The notes under the pieces were generated by a model. The model was not told the origin of the DNA and ran no database searches. It worked only from the letters and a program-made list of their open reading frames with translations. A stretch of DNA of 41,716 bases, taken from positions 1 through 41,716 of the forward strand of contig JAFDYG010000063.1 in the NCBI GenBank assembly GCA_018267545.1, written 5' to 3'. Source of the DNA: Bacteroidota bacterium. Its GTDB lineage: Bacteria; Bacteroidota; Bacteroidia; Chitinophagales; Chitinophagaceae. Shown here piece after piece: positions 9,208-17,803 of the stretch. Positions within the stretch are counted from its first letter, which is position 1; every line of letters starts with the position of its first letter. Both the position numbers and the translations under genes were made by a program.

Positions 9208-9930
9208 ATGACTCGCCATTTGACCCAAACGCTCGCCGCCCTCTGCCTGGCTGCCTGCACCTTATTTGCCTGTACCACAAAAACACCCGACAACCAGCTC
9301 TCCGAACAGGAAAAATCCGAAGGCTGGTCCCTCCTCTTCGACGGACAATCCACCAAGGGCTGGCATATCTACAATAACGCAAAAGGTCCCTCCACCTGGT
9401 CGGTCAGCAACGGAGAGCTCGTCTGCGGCCCCGACGTCCGGCTCGTCCACCTAGACCTCGTGTCCGATGGAGAATATAAAAACTACGACCTGCGTTTCGA
9501 CTGGAAAATAAACAAAGGTGGCAACAGCGGCGTCTTCATCAACGTCGTCGAAAAACCCGACATCCCCGCTGCCTGGGCCTCCGGCCCCGAGTACCAGATG
9601 CTCGACACATCTCACCCCGACTTCCACCTCCCGACGAAGCGCTCAGGAACGCTCTTCGCCCTCACCGCACCCCTGTCCCCCGCCGAAACCAAACCCTCCC
9701 CCCAATGGAACCAGTCCCGTATCGTCCAACGCGACGGACACATCGAGTTCTACCTGAACGGAATCCTGACGACCAAACAAGACCTCACCGACCCCGCCTG
9801 GCTCGACTCTGTCAGCAAGACCTACTTCAATAATTTCCCCAGCTTCGGCCGGCAAACCAGCGGCCATATCGGCCTCCAGGACTGGCACAAGTCTATCGCC
9901 TTCAAAAACATAAAGATTCGGCAGCTCTAA
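9208..9930 (+). CDS. DUF1080 (3-keto-disaccharide hydrolase family) lipoprotein
   Basis: A 240-residue predicted lipoprotein; the signal peptide has a lipobox LAAC (C17), with C22 as a weaker alternative. The body is a single DUF1080 domain, recognisable from GWSLLFDGQSTKGWH near residue 32, NGGNSGVFINV and the closing GLQDWH...FKNIKIRQL segment. Members have a concanavalin-like jelly roll, and some hydrolyse 3-keto-glycosides formed by sugar oxidation; activity here is inferred from family only. It follows the regulator by 14 bases. Its stop overlaps that of the convergent small membrane gene by four bases. Confidence 0.92.
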   Translation: MTRHLTQTLAALCLAACTLFACTTKTPDNQLSEQEKSEGWSLLFDGQSTKGWHIYNNAKGPSTWSVSNGELVCGPDVRLVHLDLVSDGEYKNYDLRFDWKINKGGNSGVFINVVEKPDIPAAWASGPEYQMLDTSHPDFHLPTKRSGTLFALTAPLSPAETKPSPQWNQSRIVQRDGHIEFYLNGILTTKQDLTDPAWLDSVSKTYFNNFPSFGRQTSGHIGLQDWHKSIAFKNIKIRQL

Positions 9931-10142
9931 CGCTTTTTATCCGGCAAGACCAGCATGACTATCCCCACTACGGCCAGAATCCCTCCCGCATAAGGAGGCC
10001 AGTTGACCGTATGTTCCTTATCGGCCGAAATATGCAGCGGACCCGCATCCACCACCTTTTCCCGCTTGGTAAAAGAAAAGCCGGTCCAAATGACCATGAC
10101 GACACCTACGATAAGCAAGACAACACCCAACGTTTTTTTCAT
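9927..10142 (-). CDS. Small two-helix membrane protein, unknown function
   Basis: A 71-residue protein starting at the ATG at 10142, where MKKTLG leads straight into a hydrophobic helix (about 4-22). A polar segment of about 25 residues follows, then a second helix (about 49-66) and a basic tail (DKKR). An upstream in-frame GTG/TTG start is possible but would overlap the kinase gene and add a non-membrane tail. It begins 22 bases after the histidine kinase stop and is probably the last gene of the regulator-kinase operon. I do not recognise the family. It could be an accessory of the kinase or unrelated. Confidence 0.7.
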   Translation of the reverse strand: MKKTLGVVLLIVGVVMVIWTGFSFTKREKVVDAGPLHISADKEHTVNWPPYAGGILAVVGIVMLVLPDKKR

Positions 10143-10164
10143 ATTGTGTGAGTTTCTATCCAGC

Positions 10165-12438
10165 TCACGCAATACCCGTACCAGCAACTGGCATCTTCCC
10201 CGCCCGCTTAGGGTCTTCGCTGAAAATGATCTTTATATGTGTCCCATTATTGGTCTCGATACTAAAATTTCCACCCATATCATCCGTAAGCCCCTGCAGC
10301 AGCTCCATCCCCATAGTAGCTCCGAACTTGCTCTTGAAATCTGCCGGTAGCCCCTGCCCATTATCGGCGACATTCAGCAAAATCCACCCTTCGGAGATAT
10401 GATTGAGCGAAATGGAAATCTTTCCTTTTCCCGTATGAACGAACGCATATTTTATCGCATTGGTAATGGCCTCGTTAAGGATCAGTCCCAACGAAATCGC
10501 CACCCCATGATTCAGCTCCATATTCTCGATATCGAGCGTAAATACAACGTCATCCCGGATCGCATAGCTTTCTCTGAGAAATTCCACCAGCTCGTAGATA
10601 TATTCCGGCATATGAATTGTCGAAAGCGTCTCCGATTGATACAGCTTTTGATGAATGATCGACATGGAATGTATCCGGTTTTGGCTTTCCTTGATGGCAG
10701 AGAGCGCCTCTTTATTCTTTAGGTAGCTCGACTGTATTTCCAGCAGGCTGGCCACCACATGAAAGTTATTCTTGACCCGATGATGAATCTCCTTGACCAG
10801 CCAGTCCTTTTCCGACACCAGGTGCTGCAGCTGCTCGTTCTTTTCCATAACGATCTTGTTGGTATGCTGCTTAATCCAGTATTGACGATACAACAACCCC
10901 ATGATGATAAATAAAAAGACCGCCGCCCCGATCGTAAAGTTCTTCACCAGGCTCGTCCTTTCGAGACTGCTTTGCTGCAGCTGATTCTTTTGATTCAGCA
11001 TGGTTATGCTCTGATCCCGCAATTTTATTTCGTTCCGATTCTTTTCCGTCTCATATTCCACTTCCAGCTGCTTCATCTGCCGGCTGGCCGTCTCGGTAAA
11101 AAGTGAATCGTTCATGATCTGATACTTCAACAAATTCTCCGACGCCGACTTATAAAGCTCCCGGGCCGTATCCAGCCGGTACTTTAGATAATACCCTTCC
11201 TTCACCCGGTTAGGGTCACCTATCTTCTTGCTCAATGAATCGATTCGCCCGATAAATAGGCTCGCGGAAGCATATTGCCTGGTCTGCAGATAAAAACCGA
11301 TCAATAAAGAATAAAAATCATGCAGCAGCTTGTCCGATGGCCGGTGCACCTTGATCTCCTGCAAAATCTGATCGCAATAGGTTTGAACTTCAGCATATCT
11401 TTTCAGCTCCCCATAAACGACCAAATAAGACATGGGAACATACATATAGCTTTCATCAAGTCCCGGCTTCAAAAACCTCTTCGGGACCGACCGCATAAAG
11501 CTCAACGCCTCCTCAGGCTTCTTCAATTCCACATAGCTCCGTACCGCATTAGCCATTACTTCCAGCACGGCATCGTTGTCATTGTACTTCTCCGCAACCT
11601 TCATGGCCGCCTGGTAATAATCGATCGCCCTCTCATTCTCCTTTAACCGGTTCAATATAATTCCGACGTAATTATTGATCTGACAGACGGACATGCTGGT
11701 ATCGCCGCCGGTCTGGGCATTCTTCAGCGCCATTAAGCCATAATTCAGCGCCGTTTTGTAATTCCCATCGGTAAAATAGATGTTCGAATATAGAATATAT
11801 ACCCCCTGAAGCGCCGTGTAGTGGATGGACTCATATAGCGGTAAAACACGACCCAGCTTCTCGAGCGCCTTTTCCCGTTCATCGTTCAAAGCATACAGGT
11901 CGGCCAGAAACTTAAGAGAATACGCAAGCTGCTCTATATTGTTTGTCTGCTCGAAACTTTGGACGGCCAGCTCGACGAGACGCCTCTTTTCAATACTCTC
12001 TCCGGCATCGCTATAACTATAATAGTCGGACAAACAGAAATAGGCAGTCCCCAGATAAAATTTATTTTTTCCCTTGATCAGCCTGCTAAGGGCCGTTTCC
12101 GCTTTTACCTTTCCCACCTTTGGCAGCCTGTTTTCCTTGTCTATCTGCGACTCCAATAAAAGCTGAAAGGCATTCGCATCTTCTGACTTTACCCTTTTAT
12201 TCAGAAACGCGGCCTTTTGCATATACTCTTTAGCCTTATCGAAATCGGCTTTATACTCTCCCGCTTTATATATGTAGTATTCGGCAACCTTTAGGAAAAT
12301 GTCTATCTCATCGCCATCGGTCCTGCCCGCCGGCAACGACTTCAGCAGCGAGTCGGCTTCTTCCTTCGAAACCCCCTGGCTATATCCGGCAAGTCCAAAC
12401 AATACCAGCATTATCGCTATTGCAAACCTGCTTACCAT
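10165..12438 (-). CDS. Sensor histidine kinase, HisKA_2 type with periplasmic TPR domain
   Basis: A 757-residue kinase with a signal peptide (residues 1-20, ending AGYSQ), long TPR-like helical repeats (about 40-430), a coiled segment, one transmembrane helix (about 497-515) and a cytoplasmic kinase core. The core is of the HisKA_2/HWE kind: EIHHRVKNNF carries the phosphoacceptor (about H553), followed by LILNEAITNAIKYA (N-box) and VADNGQGLP. The end of the protein is a short tail after the ATP-binding domain. It lies 11 bases after the NtrC-type regulator, so they very likely form a pair. The stimulus is unknown; the TPR part would receive it in the periplasm. Confidence 0.92.
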   Translation of the reverse strand: MVSRFAIAIMLVLFGLAGYSQGVSKEEADSLLKSLPAGRTDGDEIDIFLKVAEYYIYKAGEYKADFDKAKEYMQKAAFLNKRVKSEDANAFQLLLESQIDKENRLPKVGKVKAETALSRLIKGKNKFYLGTAYFCLSDYYSYSDAGESIEKRRLVELAVQSFEQTNNIEQLAYSLKFLADLYALNDEREKALEKLGRVLPLYESIHYTALQGVYILYSNIYFTDGNYKTALNYGLMALKNAQTGGDTSMSVCQINNYVGIILNRLKENERAIDYYQAAMKVAEKYNDNDAVLEVMANAVRSYVELKKPEEALSFMRSVPKRFLKPGLDESYMYVPMSYLVVYGELKRYAEVQTYCDQILQEIKVHRPSDKLLHDFYSLLIGFYLQTRQYASASLFIGRIDSLSKKIGDPNRVKEGYYLKYRLDTARELYKSASENLLKYQIMNDSLFTETASRQMKQLEVEYETEKNRNEIKLRDQSITMLNQKNQLQQSSLERTSLVKNFTIGAAVFLFIIMGLLYRQYWIKQHTNKIVMEKNEQLQHLVSEKDWLVKEIHHRVKNNFHVVASLLEIQSSYLKNKEALSAIKESQNRIHSMSIIHQKLYQSETLSTIHMPEYIYELVEFLRESYAIRDDVVFTLDIENMELNHGVAISLGLILNEAITNAIKYAFVHTGKGKISISLNHISEGWILLNVADNGQGLPADFKSKFGATMGMELLQGLTDDMGGNFSIETNNGTHIKIIFSEDPKRAGKMPVAGTGIA

Positions 12439-12449
12439 TATATATTGGT

Positions 12450-13835
12450 TTAGTGTCTCCTCCTGGCGGCGATCTCCTTTTCGATACCCAGCTTCTTAAT
12501 CCTCGAATTCAGGGTATTCACGTTTATATCGAGGATCTCCGCAGCCCCTCCCTTCCCCGATATTTTCCAGTTGCAGCTCTCAAGCACGGCCAGGATATGA
12601 TCACGCTCATTCTCCATGATTGTCTTGAACCTTCCTTCATCATGATGACCAGTGCCAGGCGATTTTGGAGCCGGTATTTCCAGTGATTCGATAACAGCGC
12701 CCTTGGCAAGGACGACATTTCGCTGAATGGTATTTTCCAGCTCTCTGATATTGCCGGGCCAGTGATACTCCATCAGGGTACGCATCGCCTCTTTTGACAG
12801 GGTGGGAGAAGAATGTTCGGTACCGTATTTCTTCAGGAAGTGTTCGACCAGCAAAGGTATGTCTGTTTTTCGTTCCCGCAAAGAAGGCAATAATAACGGA
12901 AACACATTGAGACGATAATAAAGATCGATCCGGAAACGGCCCGCAGCAACCTCCTCCTCCAGATCCTTATTGGTTGCAGCCAGGATGCGGACATTGACTT
13001 TTTTAGATTTACCGCCAATCGGCTCGATCTCCCGTTCCTGCAAAACGCGGAGAAACTTTACTTGTAGTTCCAGAGGTAGCTCCCCGATCTCATCGAGGAA
13101 AATAGTCCCCCCATCGGCCAGCTCGAATTTACCCGGCCTCCTGGTAGTGGCTCCCGTAAAGGCGCCCCTTTCATGACCAAAGAGCTCCGACTCGATAAGA
13201 TTCGACGGAAGGGCCCCGCAATTGACAACGATGAAAGGCTTATATCCCCTGCTGGAGATCTTATGTATCGAATGAGCGATCAGCTCCTTACCCGTACCGC
13301 TTTCCCCCAGGATCAAAACGGAAGTGTCGGACGAACCAACCATCCTGGCCTGCTCCAGCGCTTCGATAAAACGGGGACTCGTCCCGATCAGGTGACCGAA
13401 CTCGGCAGGAAGCTGTACGGGCGAAAAATTCGGTATCGCGAAAACTTTCTTCTTCTCCTGCAATCGATTCTGATGCAGATACAACGCCACATCGAGCATG
13501 ATCAGCACATCCCTGGAACGAAAGGGTTTCACCATAAAGCCATACGGCCTGGTCGTCTTTGCCGCTTCCAGGATCTGTCTGTTCGAATTGGCCGACAGAT
13601 AGACAAACGCTATATTCTTTTCATGGAGGATCTTTCCCAGGTCGATACCCGTTCCCTCACCCTGAAGAAAAATATCGACTAGAACAAGATCCGGCTTCTC
13701 CGTCTCGATTATGGACAAAGCGACGTCGACCGACCGGGCGATAGAACAAGTAGAATAGCCAGCACTGGTCAAAATAAGATTGAGGCTCTTCGCCTCGATA
13801 AACTGGTCTTCAACGATCAAAATCTTAGATTTCAA
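12450..13835 (-). CDS. Sigma54-dependent response regulator, NtrC family
   Basis: A 461-residue activator. The receiver domain (about 3-118) has E9/D10 and phosphorylation site D54 (DLVLVDIF). The AAA+ domain (about 145-385) contains the Walker A GESGTGKE, the GAFTGA loop that contacts sigma54, and Walker [14 protein letters not shown]. The C-terminal Fis-like HTH (about 415-455) ends in [12 protein letters not shown]. All key motifs are intact, so sigma54-dependent activation is expected. The start is a TTG: an in-frame stop lies a little upstream and [10 protein letters not shown] is the natural beginning. It leads an operon with the HisKA_2 kinase and a small membrane protein. Target genes are unknown. 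Confidence 0.93.
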   Translation of the reverse strand: MKSKILIVEDQFIEAKSLNLILTSAGYSTCSIARSVDVALSIIETEKPDLVLVDIFLQGEGTGIDLGKILHEKNIAFVYLSANSNRQILEAAKTTRPYGFMVKPFRSRDVLIMLDVALYLHQNRLQEKKKVFAIPNFSPVQLPAEFGHLIGTSPRFIEALEQARMVGSSDTSVLILGESGTGKELIAHSIHKISSRGYKPFIVVNCGALPSNLIESELFGHERGAFTGATTRRPGKFELADGGTIFLDEIGELPLELQVKFLRVLQEREIEPIGGKSKKVNVRILAATNKDLEEEVAAGRFRIDLYYRLNVFPLLLPSLRERKTDIPLLVEHFLKKYGTEHSSPTLSKEAMRTLMEYHWPGNIRELENTIQRNVVLAKGAVIESLEIPAPKSPGTGHHDEGRFKTIMENERDHILAVLESCNWKISGKGGAAEILDINVNTLNSRIKKLGIEKEIAARRRH

Positions 13836-13939
13836 AGCAATGATATTAGTACACAGATCGCACTAAATTTACAACCAATATTACTTTAAAACACTACCCG
13901 ATTTCCGGAAACAGACCTCTTTACGCTTTTTCACAACAA

Positions 13940-13963
13940 TGACTATTGATATAACAATAGTTA
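13940..13963. promoter_or_regulatory. Imperfect palindrome upstream of the NtrC-type regulator
   Basis: TGACTATTG (13940-13948) and CAATAGTTA (13955-13963) form a 9-bp inverted repeat with one mismatch around a 6-base spacer. It lies about 105 bases upstream of the regulator start, in a 196-base A/T-rich gap that otherwise holds no gene. Distance and symmetry fit an activator-binding site (for example autoregulation), but it could also act at the RNA level. No matching second copy was noticed. Confidence 0.35.
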
Positions 13964-14031
13964 CCTCATCCTACAATATTAATAAACTGCAAACCATGCA
14001 TATAGATTCTTGGCATGCGGTTAGATCTATA

Positions 14032-14691
14032 CTACTTTTTGGCAAATAACCAATAGGAATAACCTATAGGAATCACCGCCAGCACAGCTCCCCCACCGAT
14101 CAATATATAATTCGCAAACGAAACCGGCAGCGCTATCGCCAACGCAAACATGAGAATCCCCCCATAGAAAAATACCCGCGACCCCAAATGATGCGTCTTG
14201 CGCCAGTTATCGTCATCCGCCAGCGTCCACGGCGTTCGAATCCCAAAAAAGTAATTCGGCTTGATCGTATTGATATAATTGCCGAGCACAGCAAGCAACA
14301 AAGCAAACAAAGCCACCACATGCTTGATGGAAAACCCACCCTGGGTCTTATCTCCATACCTCGACGTAAAATAAACAATCCATACTCCGATTATCGTCAT
14401 CAAAACAACCACAGCCCAGGATAGCCGTATTGAGCCTTTGTTCAACGGATGCCCCTTTTGCTTCGGATCGATCCTGTTTACGTTCAATACCAGCATCGAA
14501 GACCCTACCGTAACGACAGCCAGAAAAAACAATACCCCCGCCATGGTCCACTTGCTGCCATAGCTATCCGCAACCAGCTCCGCATTGAAGTGCAGCGGCA
14601 CCCGCTGGGGAAGACTGTTCCAGATCAGGGCCAGGTAAATGACCGGCGCCATGGATACCATCAGCTGCGAAATGATAATTTTCGTTTTCAT
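14032..14691 (-). CDS. SdpI-like integral membrane protein (DUF1648 + SdpI)
   Basis: A 219-residue membrane protein with about six hydrophobic helices. The N-terminal part has the DUF1648-type segment LPQRVPLHFN, and the C-terminal half has FGIRTPWTLADDDNWRKTH, a strong SdpI family signature. In Bacillus, SdpI gives immunity to the SdpC toxin and also signals to the repressor SdpR. The gene follows an ArsR-type repressor by 18 bases, as in sdpRI operons. No SdpC-like toxin is seen nearby, so it may act as a general envelope or signalling protein instead. Confidence 0.88.
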   Translation of the reverse strand: MKTKIIISQLMVSMAPVIYLALIWNSLPQRVPLHFNAELVADSYGSKWTMAGVLFFLAVVTVGSSMLVLNVNRIDPKQKGHPLNKGSIRLSWAVVVLMTIIGVWIVYFTSRYGDKTQGGFSIKHVVALFALLLAVLGNYINTIKPNYFFGIRTPWTLADDDNWRKTHHLGSRVFFYGGILMFALAIALPVSFANYILIGGGAVLAVIPIGYSYWLFAKK

Positions 14692-14709
14692 ATCTCGATC
14701 AATTGAAAT

Positions 14710-14985
14710 TTACTTCTTCTTCGACGTCCCACCCAGCTCCATCGCCCACCTAATCATATCATCGAGAACCGTCGTATTCAGGCTATAGATGATAAACTGC
14801 CCCTTCTTCTCAGCCTCGATCAGCTGCGCCCGCTTCAATAGCTCCAGGTGATGCGAAATGCTCGGAGCGCTGATACTGAACTTCTCCGCAATCTCCCCCG
14901 CCGTCATCTCCTTCTTTCGCAACAACTCCAGGATCTCCCTGCGAGTAGGGTCATTCAACGCCTTGAAGACAAGATTCAGTGACAT
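14710..14985 (-). CDS. ArsR/SdpR family transcriptional repressor
   Basis: A 91-residue winged-helix repressor. Typical features are LNDPTRREILELLR (residues 9-22), the recognition region SISAPSISHHLELLKRAQLI and a beta-wing GQFIIYSLN. It lacks the metal-binding cysteines of ArsR proper, which fits the autorepressor SdpR group. It is the first gene of a pair with the SdpI-like gene. A perfect 12-bp inverted repeat just upstream is the likely operator, and it would also control the divergent membrane protein gene. Confidence 0.92.
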   Translation of the reverse strand: MSLNLVFKALNDPTRREILELLRKKEMTAGEIAEKFSISAPSISHHLELLKRAQLIEAEKKGQFIIYSLNTTVLDDMIRWAMELGGTSKKK

Positions 14986-14989
14986 CTCT

Positions 14990-15017
14990 ATTTAGATATT
15001 TAGACAAATATCTAAAT
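14990..15017. promoter_or_regulatory. Perfect 12-bp inverted repeat, probable SdpR-type operator
   Basis: ATTTAGATATTT (14990-15001) and AAATATCTAAAT (15006-15017) are exact reverse complements around AGAC. The site begins 5 bases upstream of the repressor ATG and lies 36-63 bases upstream of the divergent membrane gene. A-T-rich dyads of this size are typical ArsR-family operators. It would block the repressor's own promoter and cover the -33 region of the opposite one, whose -7 may be TATCTTG at 15038-15044. Confidence 0.7.
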
Positions 15018-15052
15018 ACTTTTTCAAAAAAACAACTTATCTTGTTCATCCC

Positions 15053-15847
15053 ATGCAACCAAAACGACCTTCCCTCCCTTACTACTACCTTACCATCGTC
15101 CCTTTCCTCGCAGCAGCCATCGGCTTCGGCATCGGCCGCTCCCCTTCCTTCATTCACATCCCCATTTGGATCATCCACACCATCCTGATGGTCATCCTCC
15201 TTCGCAAAATCGGCAACCCCTCCCCGGCAGCCGTCTTCCTCGTAATCCCCTGGATCCTCTTCCCGCTCTTCGCCGGCTTCGGCCCACCACCTTCCACCGC
15301 AGAACATTGGGTGAACCTCGCCGCCGAAGAACAAATCCGTTATAGCATACTCGTAATCGGAGGCATCTGCGCCGCCATCGGCTGGTTCTTACTAAAACAG
15401 CAGCTGCGTCCCAGCCCATATTCAACTGCAGCAACCGCACTCCTATTCATCGCCATGCCGCTATTCATCCTTAACATGTTATACTGGGGATTCTTCCTGA
15501 CGGCCTCTTTCAAAAACTTCGTAGCAAAAGGCCAAACCGAACGACCGGATTGGTACGTCATGATAAGAGAACTATTTTTCTGGATTGGTTCGATAGAGAC
15601 CAGCCTGCTCTATGCAGTTTCAGGGCTCTTCGCCCTGGCCATCAAAACGAGCGGCATCTTCAAACCCCGCCCTTGCAATATCTATATAGGCTTCAGCCTG
15701 TTCGGCTTGACCTGCGGCCTCCTCCCCGCAAACATCCCAGCCCCGCTGGACGTTATCGGCTATATCACCGCCGTTCCGGCCATTCCTTTTATCATGCCCT
15801 ATCTGATAGGCGTAAACCTTATTCGTTCGAAAAACGCGTCTATTTAA
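15053..15847 (+). CDS. Polytopic membrane protein, unknown function
   Basis: A 264-residue protein with about seven or eight hydrophobic helices and very short loops. The longest loop (about 78-100) reads as a Pro/Ala-rich segment with STAEHW; another polar stretch (about 164-182) contains TERPDWYVM. I do not recognise a family. It diverges from the SdpR/SdpI-like pair and shares the operator-containing 67-base gap, so it is probably under the same repressor. Its 3' end overlaps the convergent esterase gene by 8 bases. Confidence 0.78.
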   Translation: MQPKRPSLPYYYLTIVPFLAAAIGFGIGRSPSFIHIPIWIIHTILMVILLRKIGNPSPAAVFLVIPWILFPLFAGFGPPPSTAEHWVNLAAEEQIRYSILVIGGICAAIGWFLLKQQLRPSPYSTAATALLFIAMPLFILNMLYWGFFLTASFKNFVAKGQTERPDWYVMIRELFFWIGSIETSLLYAVSGLFALAIKTSGIFKPRPCNIYIGFSLFGLTCGLLPANIPAPLDVIGYITAVPAIPFIMPYLIGVNLIRSKNASI

Positions 15848-17165
15848 TATACCGCTTCGCCCACTGAATAAACGTCGGCCAGTTCGGCCCCGTCGTATGT
15901 CCCCCGCTGTGCTGCCGGAACGCAATATCCCCATCCACCAACGCCGTCTCCATCGGAGGAAATTCCATCGTCCCATACCCCTTCTTCCCCAGCAGCGCAT
16001 AAACCGGAGCGGCATACGCACCTCCCAGGAACATCCCCTTCGCATCCACCCACTGCCCCTCCACCTTTGGTGAACCCGAGCTGATAAACACCGGACGCGG
16101 CGCACACAATGCCACCAGCTCATGCGCATCTACCGGCAGATCATTAGCCGTCAACGGCCCCGCATACTTGATGAAATTCCCGGCGAACCAATGATAACCG
16201 CCCGAAGACGCCAGATTCTCGACCTGCTCCCCAAGCCGGCGCCGCATGATCTTCACACCGCCATTCCCGGACGACCCGACAAACGCAATAGCAAACCTGG
16301 GCTCGTAAGCCATCGTCACAACCGTCGCCTTACCATATCTCGACAGACCCTCGATACCCAGCTGCTTCGCATCTACATCCTTGTCCGTCTCGAAATAATC
16401 GACGGCGCGGCTGGCGCCCCAGGCCCAGGCCCTCAACGCCCCCCAGTCGTCCGGCTTACGCCGCTGCCCCTTGTTGCACAGCCCGATAATCCCCTGCGTC
16501 AGCCCCGCGCCATTATCGGGCTGATAGCTCGCCGGTATCAGAATGGCAAATCCCCATCCCTGCTCCAATACCTGCTCCTGCCAGCTTTTCTCGACCGGCG
16601 TCCCAGGCGGCCGAGCCGGAAAACGGAAGCCAGGAGGAAAGACAAATCCAAATTCCATGATAACGGGAACACGCCGCTGTACCCCGGCAGGTATGACCAG
16701 CGAAAGCTGAATATCGACTTTAATATCTGGATAAGAAGAGTTATCGACATGCCCGGCCAGCCGCTTCAACGTAGCCTTCATAGCCCCATAGCTGGTATCG
16801 ATTGTGCTCAGCGCCTCCCATCTTACTTTCGGCGTATTCTTCGGCACCCGTCCATAAATCTCCCGGTCAAAGTCCTCCACGATCTCGGGACGCCGCCTGT
16901 CCCACCACGTTCTGGCGTCCGTAACCTTCTTACCGTTCTTCAGCACCAGCGGGTCCGGCAACGAAGTATACGGCGACGCCTTTGATTCATCCGTGTTCGC
17001 CGCATCCGGCGCGGAAGGATTGCCCGAAGGGTCCCGACGCGTAGAATCGATATGCAGTTGCCGCAGCATATCCTTGTAATCGTCATTATTGTTGGGAGGT
17101 TGCTGCTGCGCGCGGGTACACAGCGAGAGAAGACTTAGTAAGCCCGCAAATAGCATCTTTTTCAT
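15840..17165 (-). CDS. CE15-like glucuronoyl esterase, secreted
   Basis: A 441-residue alpha/beta hydrolase exported by a signal peptide (residues 1-19, ending TRAQ). After a low-complexity linker (about 20-65), the catalytic domain shows the CE15 nucleophile motif GLSRYGK (S275), aligned with the GCSRxGK motif of glucuronoyl methylesterases, and a histidine segment RQHSGGH (H419/H423). CE15 enzymes cleave the ester bond between lignin and glucuronoxylan; the natural substrate in this organism is not known. The acid residue of the triad is not assigned. It follows the TlpA-like lipoprotein gene by 61 bases and may share its transcript. Confidence 0.87.
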   Translation of the reverse strand: MKKMLFAGLLSLLSLCTRAQQQPPNNNDDYKDMLRQLHIDSTRRDPSGNPSAPDAANTDESKASPYTSLPDPLVLKNGKKVTDARTWWDRRRPEIVEDFDREIYGRVPKNTPKVRWEALSTIDTSYGAMKATLKRLAGHVDNSSYPDIKVDIQLSLVIPAGVQRRVPVIMEFGFVFPPGFRFPARPPGTPVEKSWQEQVLEQGWGFAILIPASYQPDNGAGLTQGIIGLCNKGQRRKPDDWGALRAWAWGASRAVDYFETDKDVDAKQLGIEGLSRYGKATVVTMAYEPRFAIAFVGSSGNGGVKIMRRRLGEQVENLASSGGYHWFAGNFIKYAGPLTANDLPVDAHELVALCAPRPVFISSGSPKVEGQWVDAKGMFLGGAYAAPVYALLGKKGYGTMEFPPMETALVDGDIAFRQHSGGHTTGPNWPTFIQWAKRYIK

Positions 17166-17191
17166 GTGGCTGCAATTGCCCTGAAATTAGG

Positions 17192-17226
17192 ATATTTTGG
17201 CCAGCATGCAACCGATTGCAAAATAT
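17192..17226. repeat. Inverted repeat between the TlpA-like and esterase genes
   Basis: ATATTTTG (17192-17199) and CAAAATAT (17219-17226) are exact reverse complements with a 19-base loop. The loop contains a smaller dyad, GCAA-CCGA-TTGC at 17208-17219. The repeat starts right after the TlpA-like stop codon on the - strand. It could be an operator for the esterase, an mRNA hairpin, or a weak terminator; no T-run follows on the transcribed strand. Confidence 0.35.
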
Positions 17227-17766
17227 TTACCTCAGCACTTCATCCAGTACCTTCTGCAGTTGCTCCCCGCGAAGGTCCTTCGCCAGTATCTTCCCATCCC
17301 GGCCAATCAAAAAATTCATCGGAAGCGCCTGCACTCCATACATGGCCGCAATATCACTGTTCCAGCCCTTCTGATCCGACACCTGCTCCCAGGAAAGACC
17401 ATCCGCCTGAACCGCGCCGGCCCACTTCGCCTTGCTGTCGTCCAGCGAAACCCCCAGCACCTCGAACCCCTTCCCCTTGTATTTCTCATACGTCTTTACC
17501 AGGTTCGGATTCTCCTCCCGGCAATACACACACCAGCTGGCCCAAAAATCGATCAGCACCACCTTCCCCTTCGAATAGTCGGCAAACGACACCGTCTTAC
17601 CTCCCAGACTCTGAGCCGAAAATTCAGGCGCCACCTCACCCACCTCGCTCATTTTCAACGAAGCCAGCATCTTCGCCATCTGCTTGTCCGCCGCCGTCTT
17701 TTCATACCCGGTCTGACAGGAGACCAAACCCACAGTAGAAATCAAGAACAAATACGCCTTTTTCAT
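17227..17766 (-). CDS. TlpA/ResA-like thioredoxin-fold lipoprotein
   Basis: A 179-residue predicted lipoprotein with signal MKKAYLF... and lipobox LVSC (C17). Residues about 45-179 are a thioredoxin fold of the AhpC/TSA-Redoxin type with the active site WCVYC in FWASWCVYCREE, a following GVSLDD segment, and the cis-proline region ALPMNFLI. Such proteins reduce disulfides in the periplasm, for instance during cytochrome c maturation. Start at 17766 is chosen for the signal peptide; upstream in-frame codons read into the divergent Crp gene. The promoter is likely in the 37-base gap to Crp. Confidence 0.9.
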   Translation of the reverse strand: MKKAYLFLISTVGLVSCQTGYEKTAADKQMAKMLASLKMSEVGEVAPEFSAQSLGGKTVSFADYSKGKVVLIDFWASWCVYCREENPNLVKTYEKYKGKGFEVLGVSLDDSKAKWAGAVQADGLSWEQVSDQKGWNSDIAAMYGVQALPMNFLIGRDGKILAKDLRGEQLQKVLDEVLR

Positions 17767-17803
17767 GTCGCAAATATCGAAATTATCCTCAACTTTAGTG
17801 TTA

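Noticed and set aside
14011-14024. TGGCATGCGGTTAG as a sigma54 promoter
   Set aside because: The -24 half looks acceptable, but the -12 half is TTAG instead of TTGC and the orientation faces antisense into the SdpI-like gene.
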